From: RGIG1959 sp045637645
GTDB lineage: Bacteria > Bacillota > Clostridia > Oscillospirales > Acutalibacteraceae
Direction of reading: 5' to 3'
Assembly: GCA_045637645.1 (NCBI GenBank)
Contig: JAZTZV010000053.1
Coordinates: 49,932 to 113,931 of the forward strand
Length of the DNA: 64,000 nt
The notes beneath the pieces were generated by a model, which saw only the letters and a program-made list of their open reading frames with translations, did no database searches and was not told the DNA's origin. Below, piece after piece: positions 1 through 8,527 of the stretch. Position 1 is the first letter of the stretch; every line of letters begins with the position of its first letter. The translations under genes were made by a program, and so were the position numbers.

Positions 1-8
1 GCGGAAAT

Positions 9-1142
9 TTAATCCGACACGACGGTTGTGTGCTTTTCGATGTGATCGCAAAGATCACGCGTGGAATTCGCGTTGATCGATGCGCGTTGTGCTTGTTGCA
101 TATCGATCGCCGCTTCGGTTTGGAAGAGCGTTTGGATCGCAGGCAACAAGTCGGTTTGGATATTTTCAACGGCAAGACACATGTTGTGTGAGCTGAAAAA
201 TTCAATATTATGCGTTTCACAGCCGGGAATCGGCGGCATCAGGATCATCGGGGTGCAGCTGACGGCGGCTTCGGTCGTGGACAAACCGCCGGGCTTGGTG
301 ATGAACAAACGGCATGCATGCAAATATTGCGGCATTTGATCGGTGCGTCCGATGATGTGGATCTGTTTGTTGCCGGCAAAGTTTTGCAACAATTTTTCAT
401 ACAAGCGTTCATTGCTTCCGCAGATAACAACCAAATGCGCTTGCGGGGTTTCTTCCAGAAATGTCAACAACGCTTTGATGCAATCGGTCATGGAACTGGC
501 ACCGATGCTACCGCCCGACAGCACGATATATTCATGTTCCGCCGACAAACCGATCGCTTTGCAAGCCTCTTCTTTCGTAATAGGCTTTGAAAAATGACGT
601 TTAACGGGAATGCCGTAGGGAAGAATCTTGCTTGCGTGCACACCGTTTTCAACAAATAGGGGCGCAAGCTCGGGGGACGGAATCACAAAATAGTCGCATT
701 TGGCGTCGCGCAAAAACGGATAGCAGGTATAGTCGGTGGCGATTAGATAGCAAGGCGGTGTTTTGAAACCGTGTTTGCGAAGCGCCGTCATCATATGCGC
801 CGCAAAGAGGTGCGTCATCACAACTGCATCGAATGTGTGCTTGGTCAAATATTTTTTCAGTGCATGGGCACAAACGCTGTTTGCCCAATACGCCGCCGAT
901 TCACCGGGAACTTGCTTGCTGAAAGTTTCGCTGATGGAATACATAGCGCCGAAAGCTTTCGGTGCGTATTGTACCGTTTTGATATAGGTATTATCCACGA
1001 TTTTGGCGGCGGGTTTTCCGACCAGACCAAACGCATCTTCAAAGCAAACCTGATGTCCGCGACGACGCATTTCTTCGACAACGGCGTAACCGGCGGTATT
1101 GTGTCCGCCTCCTGTGCCACAGGATAAAATCAAGATCCTCAT
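9..1142 (-). CDS. Processive diacylglycerol glucosyltransferase-like protein (MGDG synthase/UgtP family)
   Basis: Predicted GT28-type glycosyltransferase of 377 residues that would transfer glucose or galactose to diacylglycerol at the inner membrane face, making glycolipids or a lipoteichoic acid anchor. The N-terminus has the Gly-rich SCGTGGGHN motif of the MGDG-synthase acceptor domain. The C-terminal half has GRTDQMPQYL and TKPGGLSTTEA, typical of the UDP-sugar binding half of the MurG/UgtP fold. The frame stays open upstream to 1226, but I start it at 1142 because a GAGGTGG ribosome binding site lies just before that ATG and the predicted promoter at 1225-1253 would not include the upstream ATG. 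The exact sugar and lipid are not determinable. Confidence 0.85.
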   Translation of the reverse strand: MRILILSCGTGGGHNTAGYAVVEEMRRRGHQVCFEDAFGLVGKPAAKIVDNTYIKTVQYAPKAFGAMYSISETFSKQVPGESAAYWANSVCAHALKKYLTKHTFDAVVMTHLFAAHMMTALRKHGFKTPPCYLIATDYTCYPFLRDAKCDYFVIPSPELAPLFVENGVHASKILPYGIPVKRHFSKPITKEEACKAIGLSAEHEYIVLSGGSIGASSMTDCIKALLTFLEETPQAHLVVICGSNERLYEKLLQNFAGNKQIHIIGRTDQMPQYLHACRLFITKPGGLSTTEAAVSCTPMILMPPIPGCETHNIEFFSSHNMCLAVENIQTDLLPAIQTLFQTEAAIDMQQAQRASINANSTRDLCDHIEKHTTVVSD

Positions 1143-1224
1143 GTTGGTTCCACCTCGCTTGGGATGTTTATGGCTCATGAGTGGTAATATCGAAAAAGTA
1201 TTTTGTGCATTGATTTTCACTCTC

Positions 1225-1253
1225 ATTCTACCTTAAAACTGCCCGATTTGCAA
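1225..1253 (-). promoter_or_regulatory. Sigma-A promoter for the glucosyltransferase gene
   Basis: On the minus strand TTGCAA (1248-1253) and TAGAAT (1225-1230) are separated by 17 bp. Transcription would start near 1218, giving an untranslated leader of about 75 nt before the ATG at 1142. Confidence 0.6.
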
Positions 1254-1386
1254 TAGAGATTTTGTTTGTTTGCAAAAAAGACACACTTTGTCTGCGGTGT
1301 GTTCACGCTTTGTTCGGATTCCGATCGAATGCACTGTGCATATATTGGTACAGGGGAGTCTGAATGTTATGAAAGGAGGCGATCAA

Positions 1387-1608
1387 ATGCAAGCGTTGTA
1401 TTATGTCGGGTCGATATCGCAAGCTATGCGCGGCAAACGTGTTTTGGAACAACATGGAATCCGTTGTGAGATCCGACGCTCCGAAGCGAACAGCGAACAT
1501 GGTTGCGGATACAGCTTGTCGGTGTCGCAAGATTCTCCTAATGTGCCGCTTGTTCTGCGTGCAAACGGCATCACATCCGTATCATCTAAAGGGCGTGTCG
1601 GCTCATGA
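1387..1608 (+). CDS. DUF3343 protein (putative Se/S carrier-like)
   Basis: Small 73-residue protein of the DUF3343 family, annotated in databases as putative Se/S carrier protein-like. Members are usually encoded beside class V aminotransferases or selenium genes. Visible features are the N-terminal strand QALYYVGSISQAMRGKRVLE and a central ERSEAN-like segment with Cys residues (RCEIRRSE, HGCGYS). I chose the ATG at 1387 because AAAGGAGGCGATCAA precedes it; the longer frame from 1270 lacks such a site. Its stop overlaps the start of the next gene (ATGA at 1605-1608), so the two are translationally coupled and probably act together in sulfur or selenium transfer. The function is inferred from context. 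Confidence 0.8.
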   Translation: MQALYYVGSISQAMRGKRVLEQHGIRCEIRRSEANSEHGCGYSLSVSQDSPNVPLVLRANGITSVSSKGRVGS

Positions 1609-2741
1609 TATATTTTGACCATGCCGCAACGTCATATCCAAAGTCAACGGCGGTTTATCGTGCCGCCGATCAAGCACTGCGATGCTATGCGGCAAATCCG
1701 GGGCGTTCGGGATATGCCATGTCGCTGGCAACGTCGGAGGCAGTGTACAATTGTCGCGAGCGTGCGGCGACTTTGTTCGGCGTTCATGATCCGCGTCGCG
1801 TGATATTGATGTCGGGATGTACGCAGGCGCTGAACACCGCCATCAAAAGCGTTTTGAAAAACGGAGGGCGCGCGGTGGTGTCCGATTTGGAGCATAACGC
1901 GGTTATGCGTCCGCTGTACGCGCTTTCTCCGTATCAACCGATATATGATGTGGCGCATGTGACGGTCGGAGATGACGATCAAACGGTGGCGGCATTTGCG
2001 CAAGCAATCGGTCCGAAAACCAAAGCAGTGGTGTGCACACATGCTTCCAACGTGATCGGCTATGCCTTGCCGATTGCACGCATTGCGGCGGTCGCGCACG
2101 AGCGCGGGATCCCGATCATCGTGGATGCGGCGCAGTCAGCAGGACATTTGCCGATCAATTTGGAAGATGACGCGCTCGATTGTGTGTGCGCGGCGGGGCA
2201 TAAAGGGCTCGGCGGCCCGATGGGGACGGGACTTTTGATGTGCCGTGAGGATTTTGAGATCGAGCCGCTTGTGGAAGGCGGAACAGGAAGCGACTCGTTG
2301 TCGTATGCACAGCCGTTGCAACTGCCCGATCGTTTGGAAAGCGGTACGCCGAACGTGCCGGGAATTTGCGCGCTCCGAGCGGGGATTGACCGCGTGTTGC
2401 GTATCGGTGTGGAACGGTTGTCACGCCACGAAATCGCACTCGGGCAATATGTGCATGACGGCTTACAAATGATACAAGGAATCGCGACGGTGTCGCCGCG
2501 TCCGCAGTTTGGACATTCGACGGCGGTCGTGTCGTTTTGTCCGACGCAAAAGTCGGTAGAAGACGTTTGTCAAGCGTTGTCACATTACGGTGTGGCGGTG
2601 CGCGGTGGGCTTCATTGTGCGCCGCTGGCGCATGAAACGATCGGCTCGTTGCCTCAGGGGACGGTGCGCTTGTCGTTCGGAGCATCCAACACATGGAAAG
2701 AAGCGGAAATGTTCTTGCAAATTCTTAAAAAAATCCTGTAA
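1605..2741 (+). CDS. Cysteine desulfurase family aminotransferase (class V)
   Basis: PLP-dependent class V aminotransferase of 378 residues, cysteine desulfurase/selenocysteine lyase-like. It would take sulfur (or selenium) from cysteine as a persulfide on an active-site Cys. It starts with the family signature MIYFDHAATSYPK. The PLP lysine is in AAGHKGLGG (K200), and the likely persulfide cysteine is in RGGLHCAP (C338) with a short loop as in SufS-like enzymes. The start codon overlaps the DUF3343 stop by 4 bp, which points to DUF3343 as its partner. There is no adjacent iscU or sufU, so a general Fe-S assembly role is less likely than a dedicated sulfur or selenium transfer role. Confidence 0.88.
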   Translation: MIYFDHAATSYPKSTAVYRAADQALRCYAANPGRSGYAMSLATSEAVYNCRERAATLFGVHDPRRVILMSGCTQALNTAIKSVLKNGGRAVVSDLEHNAVMRPLYALSPYQPIYDVAHVTVGDDDQTVAAFAQAIGPKTKAVVCTHASNVIGYALPIARIAAVAHERGIPIIVDAAQSAGHLPINLEDDALDCVCAAGHKGLGGPMGTGLLMCREDFEIEPLVEGGTGSDSLSYAQPLQLPDRLESGTPNVPGICALRAGIDRVLRIGVERLSRHEIALGQYVHDGLQMIQGIATVSPRPQFGHSTAVVSFCPTQKSVEDVCQALSHYGVAVRGGLHCAPLAHETIGSLPQGTVRLSFGASNTWKEAEMFLQILKKIL

Positions 2742-2747
2742 AACACA

Positions 2748-2777
2748 TTGCTTTTTCCGCAATATGTATGGTAAAAT
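2748..2777 (+). promoter_or_regulatory. Promoter for cdaA-cdaR
   Basis: TTGCTT (2748-2753) and TAAAAT (2772-2777) with an 18-bp spacer, directly after the desulfurase stop codon. This would start transcription near 2784, ahead of the cdaA ribosome binding site. Confidence 0.5.
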
Positions 2778-2814
2778 AGTCATATACTTGACTATATCTG
2801 CGGAGGTGATGTGT

Positions 2815-3714
2815 GTGCTGGAATCGATTCAAATGTTTTTGACCGAATTTTGGGCACGTATCTTGGTATTTTTCACCAGTTTGAACCCCATCACAACGCT
2901 GATCGATATCACGGTTGTTGCCGCGTTGATTTTTACGTTGATCAAATTGGTGCGCGATTCCCGCGCCGAACAACTCATCAAAGGTATTTTGTTGATGGCG
3001 GCGGTTTACGGATTGTCCGTTTTGCTTGATTTGCAAACGCTGACCTATTTGCTCGGCATTTTGTTTGATAATGCGTTGATCTTGGTCGTTGTTGTGTTCC
3101 AACCTGAAATTCGCCGTGCGCTTGAACATTTCGGTCACTCGAGTTTTAAAGGTGCGTTTTCGGCGATCGGTCGCAATTCTTCCAAAGAAGCGATCGTCAC
3201 GCAACACAAGCAAGCGATCGCGGCGGTCTGCGGCGCGGTGGAGCAATTGCAGCGCCAACGCATGGGTGCGTTGATCGTGTTTGAGCGTCACACCAAACTC
3301 GGCGAGATCATCGCTTCGGGTACGGTGATCGACGCCGATCCCTCCGTCGAACTGATCGGTAATGTCTTTTTCAACAAAGCTCCGTTGCATGACGGCGCGA
3401 TGATCATTCGCGACGGTCGTGTGTGTGCCGCGGGATGCATCCTGCCGCTCACCACGCATCATCGCCTTTCCAGCTCGCTCGGCACGCGCCATCGCGCGGC
3501 GGTCGGCATGAGTGAAAACTCCGATGCGTTGATCGTGGTCGTATCGGAAGAAACGTCGGCAATTTCCCTTGCGCAAGGCGGCGAGTTGACGCGTGATTAC
3601 ACGCCGAAAACGCTTCGCATCGCCCTTGAAAACGGCATCTTGAGTGATATCCCCGACGATGAACAGCGCGGTCTTTTCAAAAAGCTGTTCAAAGGAAAGG
3701 GGGATGCGCAGTGA
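2815..3714 (+). CDS. cdaA: Diadenylate cyclase CdaA
   Basis: Membrane-bound diadenylate cyclase of 299 residues that condenses two ATP into the second messenger c-di-AMP. The N-terminus carries three hydrophobic segments (roughly residues 15-95), followed by the DAC domain with the two signature motifs DGA (193-195, in LHDGAMII) and RHR (225-227, in GTRHRAA). I favour GTG at 2815 because GGAGGT lies 7 nt upstream; the in-frame ATG at 2809 is only about 2 nt from that site. The gene overlaps cdaR. The glmM gene that often follows cdaA-cdaR in Firmicutes is not next here. Confidence 0.95.
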   Translation: MLESIQMFLTEFWARILVFFTSLNPITTLIDITVVAALIFTLIKLVRDSRAEQLIKGILLMAAVYGLSVLLDLQTLTYLLGILFDNALILVVVVFQPEIRRALEHFGHSSFKGAFSAIGRNSSKEAIVTQHKQAIAAVCGAVEQLQRQRMGALIVFERHTKLGEIIASGTVIDADPSVELIGNVFFNKAPLHDGAMIIRDGRVCAAGCILPLTTHHRLSSSLGTRHRAAVGMSENSDALIVVVSEETSAISLAQGGELTRDYTPKTLRIALENGILSDIPDDEQRGLFKKLFKGKGDAQ

Positions 3715-5024
3715 AATCTCGTTTTTCTTTCAGTCGCTTTTTGGCGAATGACAAACTGATGATGATCGTGTCGATTTTGCTTGCGATCGGTATTTGGTTC
3801 GGTGTCATTTCCGGCCCCGCTAACGTGCAGGAACGTTCTATCGCCATGACAGTCACCGTTGATCTCACAAACACGTATGCGTATCAAAGCGGTTTGCGTG
3901 TGCTCGGTGAAGACACATTCAGCGTGAAAGTCAACGTGTCCGGACCTTGGTCGGTGTTGACGAAGCTTGACGCAGACGACATTCGCGTGCGTCCCGATTT
4001 GACGTCCATCACAGGTGCGGGAGATGTTCAAGTGCCGCTTACCGCGTCGCGTAACAGCGACGAAACCGATTATGACATCTTGTCCGTATCTCCGAAAACG
4101 GTGTCGGTCATGTGTGACTATTGGCAGGAAGGCACCGCTTTTAAGGTGACGACCGATGTGACGTCGCTGACCGTTACCGATCCGAAGAAAAACCAAATCG
4201 GCGAGCCCTTCTTGGATACGACCGCGTTCCCTGAGGGCAAAATCACGATTGACGGTCCGCAATCGGTCGTCAGCCGCATCCATACGCTTGTCGCGCGTGT
4301 GAATGTTTCCGAAGTGTTGTCGGAGTTGAAACAATATACGGTTCCGCTTGTTGCGCTTGATGCGGACGGCGAAGAACTGGATTTGACCTATTGTGTGTTC
4401 CGTGAGATCCCCGACGGCAATGTAACGGTGACGGTTCCCGTTTGGGAACAACGACACGTGGAGATCGGTTACAATGTTCTCAATGCTCCGAGCGGTATGG
4501 AACTTGAATCGCTGTTGACTGTGGAACCGACATCTCTTGAATTGCTCGGTCCGACAGCCGATCTCAATGTGGTCGAGGAACAACTTGCCAATATCGGTAC
4601 GATCGATTTTGCTAAGCTTGCGCTTACCAAGGATTCCATCACGTTCCCGCTCTCAATTGTTCCGTCGGTTCGTGCGATTGATTCGCCCACTGAAATTAAA
4701 GTATCGCTCAACAAAGACTCGTTGTCTCAAAAGACGATGACGTTGGTTGCGAACACCAACACGGTGAGTATCAAAGGTTCACTCGGCGATTTGAAGGTGA
4801 CCATTCCGCAACAAACGCTTGATCAAATTGTGCTTGTCGGTGACGAAACGGCGATCAACGCCATCTCTTCGGCGGCGCTGACGCTCGAGATCGATCTCGG
4901 CTCGTCTCCCAAAGCGGGTACGAAGCAATATATTGCGAATTTAAAAATCAACGGTTACGACGATGTTTGGGCGTATTACGGCGACCAAAATGAAGGTATT
5001 CCCGTCTATATCACATTGGCATAA
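3711..5024 (+). CDS. cdaR: CdaA regulator CdaR (YbbR-domain protein)
   Basis: Extracytoplasmic YbbR-repeat protein of 437 residues. It is the usual membrane partner of CdaA and modulates c-di-AMP synthesis. A short basic N-terminus is followed by one hydrophobic anchor (about residues 16-33, MMIVSILLAIGIWFGV). The rest is a series of beta-rich YbbR modules seen as recurring segments of the type VSVMC, VNVSGP and VTVPVW. The GTG start at 3711 overlaps the cdaA TGA by 4 bp, so the two are co-translated. The stop codon lies inside the first arm of the terminator hairpin. Confidence 0.92.
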   Translation: MKSRFSFSRFLANDKLMMIVSILLAIGIWFGVISGPANVQERSIAMTVTVDLTNTYAYQSGLRVLGEDTFSVKVNVSGPWSVLTKLDADDIRVRPDLTSITGAGDVQVPLTASRNSDETDYDILSVSPKTVSVMCDYWQEGTAFKVTTDVTSLTVTDPKKNQIGEPFLDTTAFPEGKITIDGPQSVVSRIHTLVARVNVSEVLSELKQYTVPLVALDADGEELDLTYCVFREIPDGNVTVTVPVWEQRHVEIGYNVLNAPSGMELESLLTVEPTSLELLGPTADLNVVEEQLANIGTIDFAKLALTKDSITFPLSIVPSVRAIDSPTEIKVSLNKDSLSQKTMTLVANTNTVSIKGSLGDLKVTIPQQTLDQIVLVGDETAINAISSAALTLEIDLGSSPKAGTKQYIANLKINGYDDVWAYYGDQNEGIPVYITLA

Positions 5025-5068
5025 ATCAAACAGCATCGCACAAAACTGTGCGATGCTGTTTGATTTAT
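5021..5068 (+). terminator. 21-bp perfect hairpin after cdaR
   Basis: The arms 5021-5041 and 5048-5068 are perfect complements with a 6-nt loop. The left arm includes the cdaR stop codon. There is no clean T-run after it, so termination may be partial, or the stem may mainly protect the mRNA end. Confidence 0.65.
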
Positions 5069-5077
5069 GAAAAGAAC

Positions 5078-5106
5078 TTGCCTTTTGGAGCGGTATGCGA
5101 TATAAT
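5078..5106 (+). promoter_or_regulatory. Sigma-A promoter for folE
   Basis: TTGCCT (5078-5083) and a consensus TATAAT (5101-5106) separated by 17 bp, immediately downstream of the cdaR hairpin and about 35 bp before the folE ATG. Confidence 0.8.
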
Positions 5107-5140
5107 AATGTCAACTTTTTTGAAAGAAGGCGTCGCGTTA

Positions 5141-5704
5141 ATGGATAAGGAACGTTTGGAAGCGGCAGTACGCGAAATTTTGATTGCGATCGGCGAGGAT
5201 CCCGACCGCGAAGGTCTTGTGGAAACGCCTCGTCGCGTTGCAAATATGTATGAAGAAGTGTTTTCGGGCATGACCGAAGACCCCAAGCAACACGTCAAAT
5301 TGTTCACCGAACATCAGCCGGATGAGCTTGTGACCGTGCGCGATATTCCGCTCCATTCGATGTGTGAGCATCATCTGTTGCCGTTTATCGGCGTGGCGCA
5401 CGTAGCGTATATCCCGCAAGACGGCAAGGTGATCGGTCTTTCGAAACTGGCGCGCATCATCAACACCTATGCGCGCCGTCCGCAATTGCAAGAACGTCTC
5501 ACTGCGCAAGTGGCGGATTTCCTCGAGCAAGAATTGAATCCGAAAGGTGTCGCCGTCATCATCGAAGCGGAACATCTGTGTATGACGATGCGCGGTGTCC
5601 GCGCCGCCGGAGCCACAACACAAACGTCGGCGCTTCGCGGCTTGATGCGTTCGGATGCGCGCACACGTGCGGAGACCCTCTCGTTGCTCACAAACCGCAA
5701 TTGA
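5141..5704 (+). CDS. folE: GTP cyclohydrolase I
   Basis: Type I GTP cyclohydrolase of 187 residues. It converts GTP to 7,8-dihydroneopterin triphosphate, the first step of folate (or queuosine precursor) synthesis. The length fits the family. Zinc and active-site residues are visible in HSMCEHHLLPF and EAEHLCMTMRG, and the FIGVAHVAYIP stretch is typical. The frame is open from 5048, but the promoter -10 box at 5101 and the GAAAGAAGG site before 5141 identify this ATG. It is a single-gene unit; no other folate genes flank it. Confidence 0.95.
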   Translation: MDKERLEAAVREILIAIGEDPDREGLVETPRRVANMYEEVFSGMTEDPKQHVKLFTEHQPDELVTVRDIPLHSMCEHHLLPFIGVAHVAYIPQDGKVIGLSKLARIINTYARRPQLQERLTAQVADFLEQELNPKGVAVIIEAEHLCMTMRGVRAAGATTQTSALRGLMRSDARTRAETLSLLTNRN

Positions 5705-5731
5705 ATCACATATACTGACAATGAGTCTATC

Positions 5732-5775
5732 ACGGCCGCAAGATCGTACAAATGGCGATTCTGCGGCTGTTTTAT
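5732..5775 (+). terminator. Terminator after folE
   Basis: An imperfect hairpin with arms 5732-5746 and 5756-5770 (G-U pairs and one mismatch) is followed by TTTTATT. It lies directly before the next gene's ribosome binding site, so some read-through into the cation transporter is possible. Confidence 0.6.
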
Positions 5776-5795
5776 TGTCAGGAGGGAAATATGTT

Positions 5796-6710
5796 TTGAA
5801 AAGCGGAAATCAAACGGCGCTTCGTGTTTCTTTTTTGAATATAGTTTTGAATTGTCTGTTGGCGGTTGTGAAATTGATCGTCGGTGCGCTCTGCGGATCG
5901 GGGGCACTGGTGTCGGACGGGATCCATTCCGTAACCGATGTTGTCAGTACCGTTGTTGTGGCGATCGGCATTAAACTGTCCGAGCGGTCTTCGGACGGCA
6001 AGCATCCGTACGGTCATGAACGCATGGAATGTGTCGCGGCGGTGCTGTTGTCGGTGTTGATCGGCATCACCGGCGTCGGCATTGCGTTTACGGGGATTCG
6101 CCATGCGCTCGAAGCGGGATCGACTGTGGATTCCTCGCCCGGACGATGGGCGGTGACGGTGGCGGTCGCATCGGTTGTAATCAAAGAAATCATGTTTCGC
6201 TATACCCGACGCGCGGCACGAATGTGCGGATCGGGAGCGTTGTTGGCGGATGCGTGGCATCTGCGCAGTGATGCACTCGCATCCGTTGGTAGTGTTGTCG
6301 GTGTGATCGGTGCCTATTTCGGTTTACCGATGCTGGATTCGATTGCGTCGGTGGTGATCGGCTTGTTTGTGTTGAAAGCGGCGGTGGAGATTTTCGTGGA
6401 TGCCATGCGCAAAATGACCGACCGCGCCTGCGAGGAAGAATTACAGGAAGAAATGGTGCGTTTCGTGACGGCGTATCCTGCGGTTGTGGATGTATTGGAA
6501 ATAAAGACGCGCTTGTTCGGCAACCGTGTATTGGCGGAAATCACGGTTGCCGTTGAGGAAACCCTTTCGTGCCGAGAGGCGTTTGAGGTGGCGCAAACAA
6601 TCGAGCAAACGGTTTGCGAATGTTTTGAAACGGTGAAGCATTGTGCGGTTCATATTCATCCTGTTTGTGTACAAGTGAGTGGTTGCAAATCGAGTATAGA
6701 TGTGATATAA
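5796..6710 (+). CDS. Cation diffusion facilitator family transporter
   Basis: CDF-family metal/proton antiporter of 304 residues with about six membrane segments and a cytoplasmic C-terminal domain. It probably exports Zn, Mn, Fe or Co. The two family metal-site motifs are SDGIHSVTD in TM2 and ADAWHLRSD in TM5 (H/D pairs). I propose a TTG start at 5796: AGGAGGG at 5780-5786 lies 9 nt upstream, while the ATG at 5791 is out of frame and ends at once. The C-terminus ends HCAVHIHP as in other CDF proteins. The stop codon lies inside the -10 box of the next promoter. Confidence 0.88.
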   Translation: MKSGNQTALRVSFLNIVLNCLLAVVKLIVGALCGSGALVSDGIHSVTDVVSTVVVAIGIKLSERSSDGKHPYGHERMECVAAVLLSVLIGITGVGIAFTGIRHALEAGSTVDSSPGRWAVTVAVASVVIKEIMFRYTRRAARMCGSGALLADAWHLRSDALASVGSVVGVIGAYFGLPMLDSIASVVIGLFVLKAAVEIFVDAMRKMTDRACEEELQEEMVRFVTAYPAVVDVLEIKTRLFGNRVLAEITVAVEETLSCREAFEVAQTIEQTVCECFETVKHCAVHIHPVCVQVSGCKSSIDVI

Positions 6711-6711
6711 T
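6683..6711 (+). promoter_or_regulatory. Extended -10 promoter for tsaE-tsaB-upp
   Basis: TTGCAA (6683-6688), a 17-bp spacer and TATAAT (6706-6711) preceded by TGA, which gives an extended -10. It is embedded in the last codons of the CDF gene, whose TAA stop (6708-6710) forms part of the -10 box. Confidence 0.8.
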
Positions 6712-6736
6712 GTACAAAAATGAAGGAGGTGGGTGC

Positions 6737-7156
6737 GTGACGTTCGAAACTCACAATGTGAGCGAAACCGAGCAACTTGGCGCGCGTCTTGCCAAAGCGT
6801 TGGATCGCGGCGGTGTTGTTGCGATGTTCGGTGGACTCGGAATGGGTAAGACCGCGTTTGTGCGCGGCATGGCGGTCGGTCGCGGCATCGACGCCGAAGT
6901 CTCGAGCCCCACCTTTGCTCTCGTGCAGGATTACGGCGGAACCCCGCCTCTTGTGCATTTTGATATGTACCGCATCGAAACGTGGGACGATTTGTATGCG
7001 ACCGGCTTTTTTGACTATATCGACATGGGCGCGATTCTCGCGGTCGAATGGAGCGAACAAATCGAAAACGCGTTGCCTGAAGATGCGGTGCGCGTGACGT
7101 TTGAACGGTTGTCGGATTCTGACCGCCGTATCACGATCGAGGGGGTGGCGCTTTGA
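6737..7156 (+). CDS. tsaE: tRNA threonylcarbamoyladenosine biosynthesis ATPase TsaE
   Basis: P-loop ATPase of 139 residues. It works with TsaB and TsaD to place the threonylcarbamoyl group on A37 of ANN-decoding tRNAs. The Walker A is GGLGMGKTAF, and the family motifs SSPTFALVQDY, HFDMYR and AVEWSEQ are all present. GTG at 6737 is preceded by GGAGGTGGGTGC and gives the expected family length, whereas the longer frame from 6641 runs back into the preceding gene and promoter. The stop overlaps the tsaB start. Confidence 0.94.
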   Translation: MTFETHNVSETEQLGARLAKALDRGGVVAMFGGLGMGKTAFVRGMAVGRGIDAEVSSPTFALVQDYGGTPPLVHFDMYRIETWDDLYATGFFDYIDMGAILAVEWSEQIENALPEDAVRVTFERLSDSDRRITIEGVAL

Positions 7157-7866
7157 AGTTTTTGACAATTGACACATCGTCCGTAACCGCTTGTTGCGGC
7201 GTGGTGGATACCGCTGTTGATACAGTGATGTCGGAATGTTTTGCCGATGTTCCGTTGACGCACAGTCAAACGGTTTTGCCCATGACAAACACTGCTCTTT
7301 CGAGCGCAGGACTCTCGCTTGAGGATATCGATGCCTTGGCGGTTTGCAGTGGCCCCGGCTCTTTCACGGGTGTGCGCATCGGCGTTGCCGCCGCAAAAGG
7401 TCTCGGCTTTGAAAAGGATATGCCGTGTGCCTCGGTCTCAACGTTGGAAGCACTTGCTATGAATTTTGACGGAATCCCGTTTTCGGCGGTGATTTGCGCG
7501 GTAATGGATGCGCGTTGCCGTCAGGTGTATACGGCAACGTTCTCGTGCGATAACGGTGTTATCACGCGATTGACGGCGGATGATGCGATGTCAATCGACG
7601 ATTGCAAAGCGGCACTTGCGGCGATCGGTCGTCCTGTTGTGTTTGTCGGTGACGGTGCTTGCCTTTGCCATGATGCGTGCAAAGACGATCTTGATTGCGT
7701 TGCCGCTCCGTCTCATTTGCGCTATGTTCGTCCGCGCGGCATTGCGCTTGCGGCGACATCGCTTGCAAAAGAGGATAAGTTGATGCCCGCCTCGCAGTTA
7801 CAACCGACCTACCTTCGTCTCCCGCAAGCGGAGCGCGAATTAAAAGCAAAACAAGTATTGAAATAA
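7153..7866 (+). CDS. tsaB: tRNA threonylcarbamoyladenosine biosynthesis protein TsaB
   Basis: ASKHA-fold protein of 237 residues that scaffolds TsaD and TsaE in t6A synthesis. The N-terminus KFLTIDTSS and the motif SGPGSFTGVRIG are diagnostic. The start is a TTG at 7153 that overlaps the tsaE TGA, with GGGGGTGG just upstream, so translation is coupled. tsaD is not in this window. The gene is followed after 19 nt by upp. Confidence 0.93.
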   Translation: MKFLTIDTSSVTACCGVVDTAVDTVMSECFADVPLTHSQTVLPMTNTALSSAGLSLEDIDALAVCSGPGSFTGVRIGVAAAKGLGFEKDMPCASVSTLEALAMNFDGIPFSAVICAVMDARCRQVYTATFSCDNGVITRLTADDAMSIDDCKAALAAIGRPVVFVGDGACLCHDACKDDLDCVAAPSHLRYVRPRGIALAATSLAKEDKLMPASQLQPTYLRLPQAERELKAKQVLK

Positions 7867-7885
7867 TTTTTTGGAGGTAATGTAT

Positions 7886-8515
7886 ATGGCTAACCCGTTT
7901 GTGTCCGACCACCCGCTGATTCGTCACAAGGTGACGTTTTTGCGTGACGAAAACACCGGCTCTAAGCAATTCCGCGAACTCATTCGCGAAATCACCCAAC
8001 TGCTGATTTATGAAGCCACCCGCGATCTGCCGATGTGCGAAGTGGAGGTCAAAACGCCCATCACCGTGACCAAGAGCGAAGTGATCGCGGGCAGAAAACT
8101 CGCGTTTGTGCCGATCCTGCGCGCAGGTCTCGGCATGGTGGACGGTGCGCTTGATTTGGTTCCCGCCGCGCGCGTGGGTCACATCGGTCTCTACCGCGAT
8201 CCCGAAAGCCACACCCCCGTGGAATATTACAACAAGCTTCCCGGTGACATCGCCGATCGCGATGTGTTTGTGCTGGATCCGATGCTTGCGACGGGCGGCT
8301 CGGCGATCGATGCGATCGCGATGATTAAAGAGCATCATCCTCGCAGCATTAAATTCATGTGCATCATCGCCGCTCCCGAAGGCATGAACGCTCTCACGGA
8401 AGCGCACCCCGATGTGCAGGTGTACTGCGCGGCGCTCGACGAAAAACTCAACGATCATTGCTACATCGTTCCCGGTCTCGGCGACGCGGGCGACCGTATT
8501 TTCGGCACGAAATAA
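7886..8515 (+). CDS. upp: Uracil phosphoribosyltransferase
   Basis: Converts uracil plus PRPP to UMP in pyrimidine salvage. The 209-residue length from ATG 7886 is exactly the usual length for Upp, and GGAGG sits 8 nt upstream; the ATG at 7880 is too close to that site. The PRPP-binding loop is DPMLATGGSAIDAI, and the C-terminus GLGDAGDRIFGTK is the conserved uracil-binding tail. It fits functionally with the uracil permease at 23.4-24.9 kb and the deo/pdp operon, although it is transcribed with tsaE-tsaB. Confidence 0.97.
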   Translation: MANPFVSDHPLIRHKVTFLRDENTGSKQFRELIREITQLLIYEATRDLPMCEVEVKTPITVTKSEVIAGRKLAFVPILRAGLGMVDGALDLVPAARVGHIGLYRDPESHTPVEYYNKLPGDIADRDVFVLDPMLATGGSAIDAIAMIKEHHPRSIKFMCIIAAPEGMNALTEAHPDVQVYCAALDEKLNDHCYIVPGLGDAGDRIFGTK

Positions 8516-8527
8516 GGATTGCTCAAC

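Noticed and set aside
1143..1226. Upstream ATG at 1226 as the glucosyltransferase start
   Set aside because: The predicted -10 box (1225-1230) overlaps it, it has no ribosome binding site, and family proteins begin at the RILILSCGTGGGHN segment.
1254..1386. Promoter for the DUF3343-desulfurase pair
   Set aside because: TATATT at 1341-1346 has no -35 at a usable distance; I see no other support.
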